From positions 1-48,181 of the IMG/VR virus record IMGVR_UViG_3300043772_003331: 48,181 nucleotides of DNA; one strand, 5' to 3'. The notes beneath the pieces were generated by a model. The model saw nothing but the letters and a program-made list of their open reading frames with translations, searched no databases and was not told the DNA's origin. Made by a program: the position numbers and the translations under genes. The DNA is from a virus. The first letter of the stretch is position 1. Every line of letters begins with the position of its first letter. Positions 36,933-45,591 of the stretch are shown piece by piece.

Positions 36933-37271
36933 ATGTCAGATCAAATCTTCGGCGATCTGGTCGCCGACATGGATGGCGAGTTAGCGCAACTCGTCCGGGA
37001 TGAGCTAAAGACGGGCTGGCACGCTCAGCAAGTCATGGCCGGCATCCAATCCACCCGCGCCAAGCAGCTCAACGACCAGATCGAGCACTGCACCGTCGAT
37101 GGTCTCGGCCAGCATGTCATGGACGTGCCGGCCGATGCCTATTTTGCGTGGCAGCAACACCTTGGCCGCGACTGCTGGGGCGACAAATCGTTCCGCTCTT
37201 GGTTCCTCAAGAAAAACCCGCAGTGCGCGGTCAACTACACTCCACGCAATCCCTCCATCCTCGTCCCATGA
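36933..37271 (+). CDS. Head-region protein (112 aa)
   Basis: 112 residues. Helical first half (LVADMDGELAQLVRDELKTGWHAQQVMAGIQ), then an aromatic-rich end with YFAWQQHLGRDCWGDKSFRSWFLKKNP. Similar short proteins often precede phage portals, but I recognise no function. AGGATG context gives a modest ribosome-binding site and the end overlaps the portal ATG (ATGA). Confidence 0.62.
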   Translation: MSDQIFGDLVADMDGELAQLVRDELKTGWHAQQVMAGIQSTRAKQLNDQIEHCTVDGLGQHVMDVPADAYFAWQQHLGRDCWGDKSFRSWFLKKNPQCAVNYTPRNPSILVP

Positions 37272-39364
37272 CTCTTAAACGAGAAGACCTCACCAAGATC
37301 ATCGGCGACATCGACCAGGCCGACGCTGACGGCAGTCAGTATCAGCAGCGCAAGGTCAAAAACTTCAACACCCGCTACTGCATTTGGCCTGGGCAGACGG
37401 ATGACGGCCGCAAGCACCAGAGCGCCTACGGGAAGAAAATCTTCCCCTTCGAGAATGCGGCCGACACCCGCGTTTTTCTTTCCGAATCGCTGATCCGCGA
37501 GCGTGTCATCGCCTTGGTCAACGCTTTCTTCAAGGCCCGCATCCAAGTGCAGCCCGTCGAGTCCATGGACGTGGCCAAAAAGAACGCCATCGACACCGTC
37601 CTCAAGTGGCTCATGGGCCATTGCCTTGATGACCTCCGGCGCGAAGTCCGCCTCGCCGCCGAGACCCGCGAAACCTATGGCCTCGCCATCATGGCCGTCG
37701 ATTGGGAGCAGCAGACCCGCGTCGAAATCAAGACGTTCACCATGGAAGAGGCCATGACGATGCTGCAGGAAAGCCAAGACCCCAACCTGCAAGCCCTCCT
37801 CGAGGTCATCCTCGACCCAGAGCAGGAAGAACTCGCCGCGCAGTTGATGGGCGAAATCATCCCCGAGCTAGGCGCCACGACCAAAGTTCGCCAGTTCCGC
37901 GAAAAGGGCGAAGTCGAATGGGAGCAGCCCTACATTTTCTCCAGCAAGCCGGTCGTCCGGAGTCTTGAACCTTGGGAAGACATCATCTTCCCCATCCAGA
38001 CCGACAGCATCCAGCGCGCCCCCTTTGTCGCCCGCCGGGAACTCCTCAGCGAATTTGAACTGCGTGAGCGCGCCACGCTGGAAGGCTGGGACAGCGAATG
38101 GGTTGAGCGCGCCGTGAAGCACAAGGGTGAGCTGAAGCGCATCCACCTCAACATCCACCGCTCCGACAACTTCCTCTTTGAGCAGCTCCGCGACCTCATC
38201 GAGGTCTGGCACGTCTACAAAAAGGAGCACGACCCGCGCACCAACGCCACCAAGGTCACCCGCACCGTCCTTAGCTACAACATCACCGACAAGCCGGCCA
38301 TCCATGAGCTGATGCCGTATGACCACGGCCTGTATCCCTTCGTTGAATTGCCCCGCGAGCGCAACACGCGCCCGCTGCTCGAGGCGCGCGGCATCCCCGA
38401 GATCACCCAGACCGCGCAGGAAGAGTGCAAGATCCAGCGCGATGCGCGGGTTGATGCCACCAGTCTCAGTATCATTCCTCCGCTCAAAACCCCGGCCGCG
38501 CGCGGAAAATTTGACCTTGTCCTCGGCCCCGGTGTGCAAATCCCCGAGCGCCGCCCAGGTGAAATCTCTTGGATGGCCCCGCCGCCATTCGGCCAGGGCA
38601 GCATTGAGGTCGAGATGGCCACCCGCGCCGATGTGGACCGCTACTTCGGCCGCATGACCGACACGGTCAACCCCAACATCTCCATGCTCCACATGCAGGA
38701 GCTAGTCGATTCGTGGCTCCTCGACATGAAGCTGGTCGTCGCCCAGATCATGCAGCTCGCCCAGCAATACATGACGCCGGAAGAAGTCGCCCGCATCACC
38801 GGCAACCCGGTCGCCATGACCGAAGGCGCCGCCGACATCCGCGGACAGTTCGACGTGACGGCAGATTTCGACGCCCGCACGTTGGACGCCGCCGCCCTCG
38901 AGGCCAAGCTGACGTTCGTCGCGCAAACTCTGGTGCCGCTGGACTCCTTCGGGATTTTGGACCGCGCAAATTTGATCCGCTACATGATGGCCGCTCTGGA
39001 TCAAAACCTCTCCGACCTCATCGTGCAGGACATCGGAGTAGCCACCGCCGCCGAGCAAGAAGACGAACAAACCGCCTTCGCAAAAATCGCCGCAGGCACC
39101 GAACCGCCATTGAAAGAAGGCGGCCAAAACGCGCAAGTAAGACTGCAAACCTTGCAGCAAATCATTCAGTCCAACCCCGCCGTCCAGCAGCGCTACGCCC
39201 AAGACGAAATCTTCCGCAGCATGATCGACGCGAGGGCACAAGCCTTCCAGTTCCAGCTCCAACAACAGCAAAACGCCGTCATCGGCCGCACCGGCGCGCA
39301 ACCCGCGCTGCAAAAGCTGGCCCAAGACCAGCAGCTCGGCATGCCGCAACAACCCGCCGCCTAA
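37268..39364 (+). CDS. Portal protein
   Basis: 698 residues from the ATG at 37268 (overlapping the previous stop). A longer frame upstream overlaps the preceding gene and is rejected. GKKIFPFENAADTRVFLSESLIRERV, WEDIIFPIQTDSIQRAPFVARRELLS, YPFVELPRERNTRPLLEARGIPEI and LDRYFGRMTDT-like segments follow the order seen in large podoviral portals. The C-terminal 90 residues are Gln-rich and helical (QRYAQDEIFRSMI, FQLQQQQN), matching the barrel extension of P22-type portals. It forms the dodecameric ring for DNA entry and tail attachment. Confidence 0.85.
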   Translation: MTLKREDLTKIIGDIDQADADGSQYQQRKVKNFNTRYCIWPGQTDDGRKHQSAYGKKIFPFENAADTRVFLSESLIRERVIALVNAFFKARIQVQPVESMDVAKKNAIDTVLKWLMGHCLDDLRREVRLAAETRETYGLAIMAVDWEQQTRVEIKTFTMEEAMTMLQESQDPNLQALLEVILDPEQEELAAQLMGEIIPELGATTKVRQFREKGEVEWEQPYIFSSKPVVRSLEPWEDIIFPIQTDSIQRAPFVARRELLSEFELRERATLEGWDSEWVERAVKHKGELKRIHLNIHRSDNFLFEQLRDLIEVWHVYKKEHDPRTNATKVTRTVLSYNITDKPAIHELMPYDHGLYPFVELPRERNTRPLLEARGIPEITQTAQEECKIQRDARVDATSLSIIPPLKTPAARGKFDLVLGPGVQIPERRPGEISWMAPPPFGQGSIEVEMATRADVDRYFGRMTDTVNPNISMLHMQELVDSWLLDMKLVVAQIMQLAQQYMTPEEVARITGNPVAMTEGAADIRGQFDVTADFDARTLDAAALEAKLTFVAQTLVPLDSFGILDRANLIRYMMAALDQNLSDLIVQDIGVATAAEQEDEQTAFAKIAAGTEPPLKEGGQNAQVRLQTLQQIIQSNPAVQQRYAQDEIFRSMIDARAQAFQFQLQQQQNAVIGRTGAQPALQKLAQDQQLGMPQQPAA

Positions 39365-39367
39365 CGT

Positions 39368-39577
39368 ATGCACCCCAACGTCTCAGTCAGAAACATCGCC
39401 GGTCTCAACATTCCGCAGCATAACGCCGTCGAGCTGAATTACGTCTCAACGACAAACAATCTCTCCACGGTGGTCTACAAAGAAGGCAGCCAGACAGTCG
39501 CCACGCTCACCTTCACCTATGTCGGCGGCACGCCGACAGCGAATGACGCCAAGATTGCCACCGTGACCCGCTCCTAA
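39368..39577 (+). CDS. Small beta protein after portal (69 aa)
   Basis: 69 residues, MHPNVSVRNIAGLNIPQHN..., with VYKEGSQTVATLTFTYVGGTPTANDAKI, all-beta composition. The beginning MHPN is also seen in the 84-residue gene at 42061, but the rest is unlike. TAATG overlap with the next gene. Possibly a fibre-base or small structural protein; not recognised. Confidence 0.6.
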   Translation: MHPNVSVRNIAGLNIPQHNAVELNYVSTTNNLSTVVYKEGSQTVATLTFTYVGGTPTANDAKIATVTRS

Positions 39578-40971
39578 TGGCCTTCGGATTCAATCCTTTT
39601 ACCGGCAACTTCGACCTCACCGGAGGAGGCGATGCTGCGCCGTTCGCCGGACAGGTAGACGCCTACGCTGACCTGCCGCTCGGCACTACCGCCGCGCTCA
39701 ATAGTCGCTGGCTGGTGAAAAACAATTCCGGCACTTGGCCGTTTAGCACCTACAAGCAAGGCGGCATTTATATTCGTGTCAACACGGTCGGCGCCTCCCG
39801 CGACACCGACTACCAGTTTGTCGGCACGTTGCCCTCGGTGATGAACGACAGCGAGTTTCTCGTCTACGACGATACGGACGCGACCAAGAATCTAAAGTTC
39901 CAACTCTCCGGCATCACCACCGGCACCACCCGCACGCTCACGGCCCCCGATGCCTCCGGCCGCATCCAGCTCGAAGGCCAAGCCATCGGCGACACCACGC
40001 CCGCCGCAGGCACCTTCACCACGCTTCGCATCAACAGCACAAGCACACTTGAGGCGGGTATAGGCAGGCCGAACTTGGGCGTTATGGGCTTTAATCGGCA
40101 AGACAATCCGACTCAATATAATGCCGCCATAGGATTCGACGGCACGTTGCGCGGTTTTATTGTAAATTCAGCCGCACTCATCGGCTTTTCCAACGGAAAC
40201 CCAACATCAGTTTCTGGAGCGGACACACGCCTATGGCGCGACGCCGCAAACACCCTCGCGTTGCAAAACACGACCAACGCCCAAACCTTCAACATATACA
40301 ATACCCATAGTTCGAGCACGAACCACGAACGTCTACGTTTGGCTTGGGCAAGCAATGTCGCCATCATCGGCACGGAGAAGGGATCGGGCGGCGGGACGGC
40401 GAGGGCGCTGGAGTTTCAGACGGATGGGGTGACGCGGTTTTCAATTTCAGATGCAGGTGCTGTGCGGGTTATTGGGGCATTGCGCGTTGGGCCAAATTTT
40501 AACAGTGGTTCTTTAGTTGTTCAACATGGTGACGGGGTGGAAGCGTTTCGCTGCCAATACAACGCCACATTCGATTTTGGTGGTCGCTTGTTTCAAATGG
40601 GCGCGGGGGGCACGGGAGGAACAATCCAAATTCACACCGATGGCGACAACTTGATGGCCCTCCGTCGAGGAACGAACGCGCAAAATCTCCGCATCTACAA
40701 CACCGTCAGCGGCACCAACAACGTCAACTTCGAGCGGACGAATTTCCGCTGGGCCTCCAACGAGTTTATCCTCGACGCCGAAGCAGGCGGCACAGGAACC
40801 CTGCGCGGCATCAAGATCGGCAGCGCGACTTCCTCGCTGCTTGGCTTCTTTGGCGCAACGCCAGTAGTGCAACAAGCCGCCGTAGCAGACGCAACAGACG
40901 CCGCCAGCACGCAAGCAGGACTCAACGACCTGCTCGCCCGCCTCCGCACACTCGGCCTCATCGCCACCTAA
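39577..40971 (+). CDS. Fibre-like structural protein (464 aa)
   Basis: 464 residues. The N-terminus MAFGFNPFTGNFDLTGG resembles fibre attachment regions in several phages. A beta-rich body follows with AQTFNIYNTHSSS and AQNLRIYNTVSG repeats, FRWASNEFILDAEAGG, and a helical Ala-rich end that could trimerise. No S74 or collar domain is present. It is encoded between portal and adaptor, an uncommon position for a receptor fibre, so a head fibre or appendage is as likely. DNA around 40440-40620 is more AT-rich than the rest of the gene, perhaps a transferred tip segment. Confidence 0.68.
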   Translation: MAFGFNPFTGNFDLTGGGDAAPFAGQVDAYADLPLGTTAALNSRWLVKNNSGTWPFSTYKQGGIYIRVNTVGASRDTDYQFVGTLPSVMNDSEFLVYDDTDATKNLKFQLSGITTGTTRTLTAPDASGRIQLEGQAIGDTTPAAGTFTTLRINSTSTLEAGIGRPNLGVMGFNRQDNPTQYNAAIGFDGTLRGFIVNSAALIGFSNGNPTSVSGADTRLWRDAANTLALQNTTNAQTFNIYNTHSSSTNHERLRLAWASNVAIIGTEKGSGGGTARALEFQTDGVTRFSISDAGAVRVIGALRVGPNFNSGSLVVQHGDGVEAFRCQYNATFDFGGRLFQMGAGGTGGTIQIHTDGDNLMALRRGTNAQNLRIYNTVSGTNNVNFERTNFRWASNEFILDAEAGGTGTLRGIKIGSATSSLLGFFGATPVVQQAAVADATDAASTQAGLNDLLARLRTLGLIAT

Positions 40972-40974
40972 TTT

Positions 40975-41283
40975 ATGATACCGAATCCAACACCCATCGA
41001 AACGCCCGCCGTAGCCGCCAAGGTCTACGACCGCCTGCACGTTTACAGTCTGTCCGCCATCCAGCCGACCGCTGATTCCGGCAGCATTACGGTCGAACTC
41101 CTGCCCGCAACCGCAGACGGCGAACTGGCCAACGGCTCGCTCGTCCAAAAGATGACCGCGCCGTTGAGTCCCGAAATCATGCAGGCGGTTCCCGAACTCG
41201 CCGCCGCGTTTGAGGCAGTCCTCGCCGCGATTCCCGCGACCCAAGCCTACTTGGCCAGCCAGCAGGAGCAGCCCAATGAATAA
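40975..41283 (+). CDS. Small structural-region protein (102 aa)
   Basis: 102 residues. Beta-type middle (RLHVYSLSAIQPTADSGSITVELLPATADGEL) and a helical Ala-rich end (PELAAAFEAVLAAIPATQAYLASQQ). Its last codons overlap the next gene by eight bases. Possibly a fibre-associated protein of the preceding gene; no family recognised. Confidence 0.58.
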   Translation: MIPNPTPIETPAVAAKVYDRLHVYSLSAIQPTADSGSITVELLPATADGELANGSLVQKMTAPLSPEIMQAVPELAAAFEAVLAAIPATQAYLASQQEQPNE

Positions 41284-41437
41284 GCAAGTCACACTCACCG
41301 AGGCCGAGGCCAAGGTCGTCATGCAGTGCCTTGATCTCGCCGTCAAAACCGGCGGGCTGAATGCCGCCGCGCAGATCCTGCCGCTGGCGACCAGCATCGA
41401 AAAACAACTCACGGAGGAAGCACCCGCTACTGAATAA
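41276..41437 (+). CDS. Small helical protein (53 aa)
   Basis: 53 residues, MNKQVTLTEAEAKVVMQCLDLAVKTGGLNAAAQILPLATSIEKQL, an almost complete helix pair. Similar short helical proteins are common beside phage fibres and adaptors. The TAA overlaps the ATG of the adaptor (TAATG). Confidence 0.57.
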   Translation: MNKQVTLTEAEAKVVMQCLDLAVKTGGLNAAAQILPLATSIEKQLTEEAPATE

Positions 41438-42054
41438 TGAGGACTGTCACCTTACAGTCTATCTTGCTCCGCGCATGGCAACGTGTCGGCAACGACGCCA
41501 GCACCATCGACGCCATCCCATCCGGCGCAAGAACCATGATGGTCGCCGCCGCCAACGAGCGCATCGCCGACTGCTGGGAGTGGAGTGACTGGTCTGAGCT
41601 TATGCGCGTCGAAAGCCGCACCGTTCAGGGCGATGCCACGAACGGCTATTACATCGACTACGAGCAGAGCGGCCAGACCGCCATGGGAGAGGTCTTTGGC
41701 GTTTTAAGAGACAACCCTGCAACCCACGCCGCGCCCCGCGCCATTGGCTATACGCTCCTCGGAGATGCCATTCGCTTCCCCGAAGACACCGACCTACCAA
41801 CCACCGTCTGGGTCAACTTCCGCATCCGCCCGACCGAATACAGCGCCAGCAACCTCTCCGCGACCGTGCCCGCCGTCATCGCCAAAGCAGTCGCCCTTAT
41901 GCTGACCTCGGACCTGCTCACCGAAGACGGCCAGCTCGACAAAGCACTCGCCATGGAACAGATGGCCGAGTCCGAGCTGATCTCCCAGCGCGACAAATAC
42001 TATTTCCAGCAGGGCCAGCCCTCCATGTGGACCGCCCGCGTCAACCAATACTAA
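41437..42054 (+). CDS. Head-tail adaptor, podovirus type
   Basis: 205 residues. VTLQSILLRAWQRVGNDASTIDAIPSGARTMMVAAANERIADCWEWSDW starts a helical domain; a beta hairpin region (DYEQSGQTAMGEVFGVLRDNP, VWVNFRIRPTEYS) and terminal helices (ALAMEQMAESELISQRDKYYF) follow. The layout of helices around a beta part fits adaptors such as P22 gp4 or T7 gp11, which join portal and nozzle. The copy A equivalent is cut at the left window edge with an identical C-terminus. Its place between head and lysis/nozzle genes supports the role. Confidence 0.68.
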   Translation: MRTVTLQSILLRAWQRVGNDASTIDAIPSGARTMMVAAANERIADCWEWSDWSELMRVESRTVQGDATNGYYIDYEQSGQTAMGEVFGVLRDNPATHAAPRAIGYTLLGDAIRFPEDTDLPTTVWVNFRIRPTEYSASNLSATVPAVIAKAVALMLTSDLLTEDGQLDKALAMEQMAESELISQRDKYYFQQGQPSMWTARVNQY

Positions 42055-42060
42055 AAACCT

Positions 42061-42315
42061 ATGCACCCTAACGTCAGAACAACCAACCGCCAGTCCGGCG
42101 CCGTCTCTATTGCCAACACCGACACCGTCAGCGGTGAGTTCGTCAGCATCGACGTGATGACCGACGCAAAATTCCACACGCTCACCGGCAACCTCACCGG
42201 CGCCGCCAACGCCACCGAAGGCAGCGCCCACACGATCAAGGCCGGCACGACCCTCGACGGCTTCTTCAGCGCCATCAAGCTGCACAGCGGCACCGTCATC
42301 GCCTACCGCAAATAG
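42061..42315 (+). CDS. Small conserved virion-region protein, copy B (84 aa)
   Basis: 84 residues, homologue of 35-289. The segment from SIDVMTD to the end is nearly unchanged, while residues 5-25 differ (TTNRQSGAVSIANTDTVSGE). Function not recognised. The TAG stop leads directly into the ribosome-binding site of the next gene, as in copy A. Confidence 0.75.
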   Translation: MHPNVRTTNRQSGAVSIANTDTVSGEFVSIDVMTDAKFHTLTGNLTGAANATEGSAHTIKAGTTLDGFFSAIKLHSGTVIAYRK

Positions 42316-42329
42316 TGAGGAGCCGGACG

Positions 42330-42539
42330 ATGAGCCTGTCGTATTTTCATCATAACATGAGCACCACCGAGAAGGGTGTGCTTGGAACGGTTACTAGCAT
42401 CGGCTCAAGCGTCTTCTCAATGCTCCCTCACCTAGAAACAACCCTGCGAGTCGCCGGGCTTTGTGTCGGCCTCGCGGTCGGCATCGTCACCTTAATTTCG
42501 GTCCTTCACGACCTCCGCAAAAAACAGAAGCAAAAATAA
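42330..42539 (+). CDS. Holin-like single-span membrane protein, copy B
   Basis: 69 residues, essentially the same protein as 304-513, with one transmembrane segment and a basic tail. DNA differs at only a handful of silent positions, far fewer than in flanking genes, which points to recent exchange or strong constraint. ATG 42330 with the same GAGGAG site. Confidence 0.8.
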   Translation: MSLSYFHHNMSTTEKGVLGTVTSIGSSVFSMLPHLETTLRVAGLCVGLAVGIVTLISVLHDLRKKQKQK

Positions 42540-42540
42540 T

Positions 42541-42714
42541 ATGAGAAACTGGAAAACATCACTCCTCGGAGTCCTCACAATCATCGCAAGTCTCAGCACC
42601 GCTGGCCGCGAGTTCCTCGCCAACGGCAGCATCCCCGACCTCGGCCTCATCGCCGCGAGCCTGCTCGCCGGTTGGGGCTTGATCGTCGCCAAGGACAACA
42701 ACGCCCGCCTCTGA
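42541..42714 (+). CDS. Putative holin, copy B (57 aa)
   Basis: 57 residues, MRNWKTSLLGVLTIIASLS..., two hydrophobic segments with the same GREFLANGS loop as 515-688. The N-terminal codons are diverged, but from the loop on the DNA is nearly identical to copy A. It follows the membrane protein by one base and precedes the lipoprotein, completing the same lysis order. Confidence 0.75.
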   Translation: MRNWKTSLLGVLTIIASLSTAGREFLANGSIPDLGLIAASLLAGWGLIVAKDNNARL

Positions 42715-42718
42715 CTCC

Positions 42719-42871
42719 ATGCCCGCCCGCGTCACAAAACTCATTGCGTGTGTGATCCTCGCCGCGAGCTGGGCTGCTCTTGCGGCTGGTTGCGTCACGG
42801 TGGGCTACGACTTCATTAAGCAACAGGCAACGGTAACTGTCACGCCGAGCACTAAGGGCCACGCGAAGTAA
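42719..42871 (+). CDS. Small lipoprotein, o-spanin-like, copy B (50 aa)
   Basis: 50 residues; hydrophobic signal and lipobox LAAGC identical to the copy A protein, while the mature end (VTVTPSTKGHAK) is different. The break between similarity and dissimilarity falls at this C-terminus, just before the exchanged lytic enzyme. Spanin role inferred as for copy A. Confidence 0.72.
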   Translation: MPARVTKLIACVILAASWAALAAGCVTVGYDFIKQQATVTVTPSTKGHAK

Positions 42872-42875
42872 GCGC

Positions 42876-43460
42876 ATGTGGAAGTGGATCAAGAGACTAT
42901 TTGGAAAGCCGTCCGCGACTGGCCCAGCGCCAGCCTCGCCGAGCTTGCCATTAGAATCCACAACCGTCTCCACACCCGCCGCGAGCAAAGCCTACGACGA
43001 ACGCCGTCTCAACACCCCGAACAAAAGCGGACGCCCCATCACACCGGCCATGATCGTCCTGCACCATACGAGCGGCAGCTATAACGGCTCCGTCTCTTGG
43101 TGCATGAACCCCGCCAGCAAAGTGTCCTACCACGTCATCATCGCCAGAAACGGCAACCGCACCGTCCTCGCCGACGACACGGCCCGCTGCTGGCATGCAG
43201 GCATCAGCTCATGGCAAGGCGCTCCAGACTGCAACAGCTACAGCCTCGGCGTGGCGTGGGATGGAAACACCTACGAAGACCCGCTCGGTGAAGCGGCGAT
43301 GGACAGCGCCATCCAATACATCGTGCCCCGGATGAAGCGCTGGCACATCCCCATGTCCCGCGTCGTGACCCACCAGCAGATCGCACCCAATCGCAAGAAC
43401 GACATCTCTCCCGCCGACGCAGCGCGGTTCAAAAGCAGGCTGAAGGCGGCGCTCAACTAA
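42876..43460 (+). CDS. Endolysin: N-acetylmuramoyl-L-alanine amidase (amidase_2)
   Basis: 194 residues. After an amphipathic basic start (MWKWIKRLFGK) and a Pro/Ser/Thr linker comes a T7-lysozyme/PGRP-type amidase domain: IVLHHTSGSYNG with the zinc His at about 63, YHVIIARNG, CWHAGISSWQG, YSLGVAW, then VTHQQIAPNRKNDISP with the second zinc His near 164 and an Asp. It cleaves the bond between muramic acid and the L-Ala of the stem peptide. The N-terminal helix could be a membrane-active addition. In copy A the same slot has an unrelated YkuD-like enzyme. The stop overlaps the nozzle ATG (TAATG). Confidence 0.9.
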   Translation: MWKWIKRLFGKPSATGPAPASPSLPLESTTVSTPAASKAYDERRLNTPNKSGRPITPAMIVLHHTSGSYNGSVSWCMNPASKVSYHVIIARNGNRTVLADDTARCWHAGISSWQGAPDCNSYSLGVAWDGNTYEDPLGEAAMDSAIQYIVPRMKRWHIPMSRVVTHQQIAPNRKNDISPADAARFKSRLKAALN

Positions 43461-45586
43461 TGGCATTAGAATCTCCAGTGCAGCGCGATGGTGACGCCGG
43501 TTTCCTCGGCTTCGCCAGCCGCTTAAACCCGCTCACGCTTCCGGCAGGCATGCTGCAAGACAGCGTGAACATGCGCTTGGATCGCGGAGTCGCCCAAACC
43601 CGCAAGGGCAGCAAGCGCCTCACCGACACCATCGGCACAACCGGCGCCCCGCTGACCCTCGACTTTACCCTCGGCACCGACAAGGCCGTTACCTCAATCG
43701 CCCGAGCATCGACCACGGCGACCGTTACGGCCACCGCCCACGGCTTTACGACCGGCGACCAAGTGAACATCCGTGGCGCCGTGCAGACCGATTACAACGG
43801 CGACTTCATCGTCACCGTGACGGACGCCAACACGTTCACCTACACCGTTATCGGCAGCCCCGCGACACCGGCCACCGGCACCATCGTTGCCAACAACGGC
43901 CCCGAAGTCCGCGACTCCTACGAGGGCGGGCTTTACGCGGCCGGAGTCTTTGCCAGTCAGAACTACGACAACGCGAACGAATACATTGTCCTCGCCGGAT
44001 CGGATAGCGCCACGCTTTACCGGCAAGGACAATCTCCTGTGGTCAAGACTTACCCGACCAGTCCCGCAGAAAAGATCGAAGGCACAGACACCGTCAGCGT
44101 TGTCCAAGCCTTTGACCGTCTCTACATCCTCCGCGAAGCCGACCGCGCCGTCACCGGCTGGGAGCAAAAGCTCACAACCGCTTCCGGCATAACGGTCAGC
44201 ACCACCACGGCCACCATTAACGTCACCGCCCACGGCTACCCCGAAGGCGCCCGCGTCCGCATTGAAGGCAGCACAACGCCCGCCTTCGACGGCCACGAAT
44301 ACGACATCACAGGCATCGCCACCGACTCTTTCACCATCACCGTTCCAAGCGGCACTGCAACCCACGCTGCCGCAGGCATCAAGGTTCGCCGCGTGAAGCC
44401 CCCAATCTATTGGGACGGCGGCGCTGGCAACTTCGTCCGCGCCACCGCAGGTGTGCCAAGCGAAGGCGTCACCTACACCCGCATGCCGAGCATCGGCTGG
44501 GCGAGCTACCACAACAACCGCATGTGGATCGCCAAGACCCGCAACACGGTTGGCATCTCGGACGTTCTGGACGCCGACCTCTACGATCCGTTTTGGAACA
44601 GTTTCCGCGCAGGCGTTGGCGGCGATGACCGCATTGTCGCAGTGCATCCATGGATCGAAGGGCAAGCCCTCGTCTTCTGCCGCAAAAGCATCTGGCTTGC
44701 CACCCTCGGCCAAGTGTCTTCCACAGATGGCAGCGACTTCGCGGTGGATACTCCGGTGTCGCAGCTCACGCTCCTCACCAACGAGATTGGGTGCAGCGCC
44801 CGCAACACCATTGTCACCGCTGGCAGCTTCGTCTTCTTCCTTTCTGACGCAGGCATCTACCGCCTCGATAGCCGCCTCGACCTCAAGGTGCGAGGCGACA
44901 CCAAGCCGCTCTCTGAACCTATCGCCGACCTCTTCAGCCAAGTTGTCCAGTCCCGCGTCGAGAAGTCTGCATTCGGCGTATGGCACGCCAACCGCTACCT
45001 CATTGCGCTCCCGACCAGCACAGAACCGCTCGACGGCAACCAGCTCGTCATTGCGTGGAATGCCCTGACGGACACATGGGAATACCGCGACATCTATCCG
45101 AGTAGCGCCTCGGTCAACCAGATCCTTGTCGGCACCTACGACAACCAGCGCCGCGTCTTTTCAATCCCCCGCTCTGGCAACCTCTACCTGCTGGAAGAAG
45201 AGAACACTGCCGTGGACGCCAATGCGGCGAGCAGCTTGGTCGGCAGCAACCCTGTTACCGGCAGCCTCAAGACCCGCCGCTACGATTTCGGCGACATGCA
45301 CTCCAAGCGCTTCCTCCGCACCATCGCCGATGTGGTCATTCCGGTAGGCGCCAGTGTCAGCACAAAGATAAAGACCATCAACCCTGACACCGAGACAACG
45401 GTCGGCACGCTGACCAATAGCGCAACCAGCGCCGAGGATTACAACATGAAGGCGCCGGTGCGCTACAAAGCGCACAGCGCCGAAGTCATTTACGAAACAT
45501 CCAACGGCCGACCGGAGATCCGCTCGGCATCCATTGAGGCATCGCCCAAGTCGTTGCCTCCGACCGAAACAAGATCAGCAGCATAA
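43460..45586 (+). CDS. Tail nozzle/hub protein, copy B
   Basis: 708 residues, homologous to 2314-4338. The ends are similar (ALESPVQRDGDAGFLGFASRLNP; MHSKRFLRTIADVVIP). It has an extra N-terminal beta domain (about 75-145, AHGFTTGDQVNIRGAVQTDYNG) in place of a shorter, unrelated stretch in copy A; this resembles its own second domain (AHGYPEGARVRIEGSTTPAFDG), so it carries two such modules. The propeller part, RKSIWLATLGQVSSTDGSDF and FFLSDAGIYRLDSRLDL, is well conserved. Role as for copy A. Confidence 0.72.
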   Translation: MALESPVQRDGDAGFLGFASRLNPLTLPAGMLQDSVNMRLDRGVAQTRKGSKRLTDTIGTTGAPLTLDFTLGTDKAVTSIARASTTATVTATAHGFTTGDQVNIRGAVQTDYNGDFIVTVTDANTFTYTVIGSPATPATGTIVANNGPEVRDSYEGGLYAAGVFASQNYDNANEYIVLAGSDSATLYRQGQSPVVKTYPTSPAEKIEGTDTVSVVQAFDRLYILREADRAVTGWEQKLTTASGITVSTTTATINVTAHGYPEGARVRIEGSTTPAFDGHEYDITGIATDSFTITVPSGTATHAAAGIKVRRVKPPIYWDGGAGNFVRATAGVPSEGVTYTRMPSIGWASYHNNRMWIAKTRNTVGISDVLDADLYDPFWNSFRAGVGGDDRIVAVHPWIEGQALVFCRKSIWLATLGQVSSTDGSDFAVDTPVSQLTLLTNEIGCSARNTIVTAGSFVFFLSDAGIYRLDSRLDLKVRGDTKPLSEPIADLFSQVVQSRVEKSAFGVWHANRYLIALPTSTEPLDGNQLVIAWNALTDTWEYRDIYPSSASVNQILVGTYDNQRRVFSIPRSGNLYLLEEENTAVDANAASSLVGSNPVTGSLKTRRYDFGDMHSKRFLRTIADVVIPVGASVSTKIKTINPDTETTVGTLTNSATSAEDYNMKAPVRYKAHSAEVIYETSNGRPEIRSASIEASPKSLPPTETRSAA

Positions 45587-45591
45587 CTACT

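Noticed and set aside
37148-37267. Upstream extension of the portal
   Set aside because: The added 40 residues overlap the preceding gene; the ATG at 37268 has the ATGA coupling typical of this genome.
43694-44986. 430-codon open frame on the minus strand
   Set aside because: Antisense shadow of the nozzle gene, whose forward frame is conserved in copy A; the antisense translation shows no domain.
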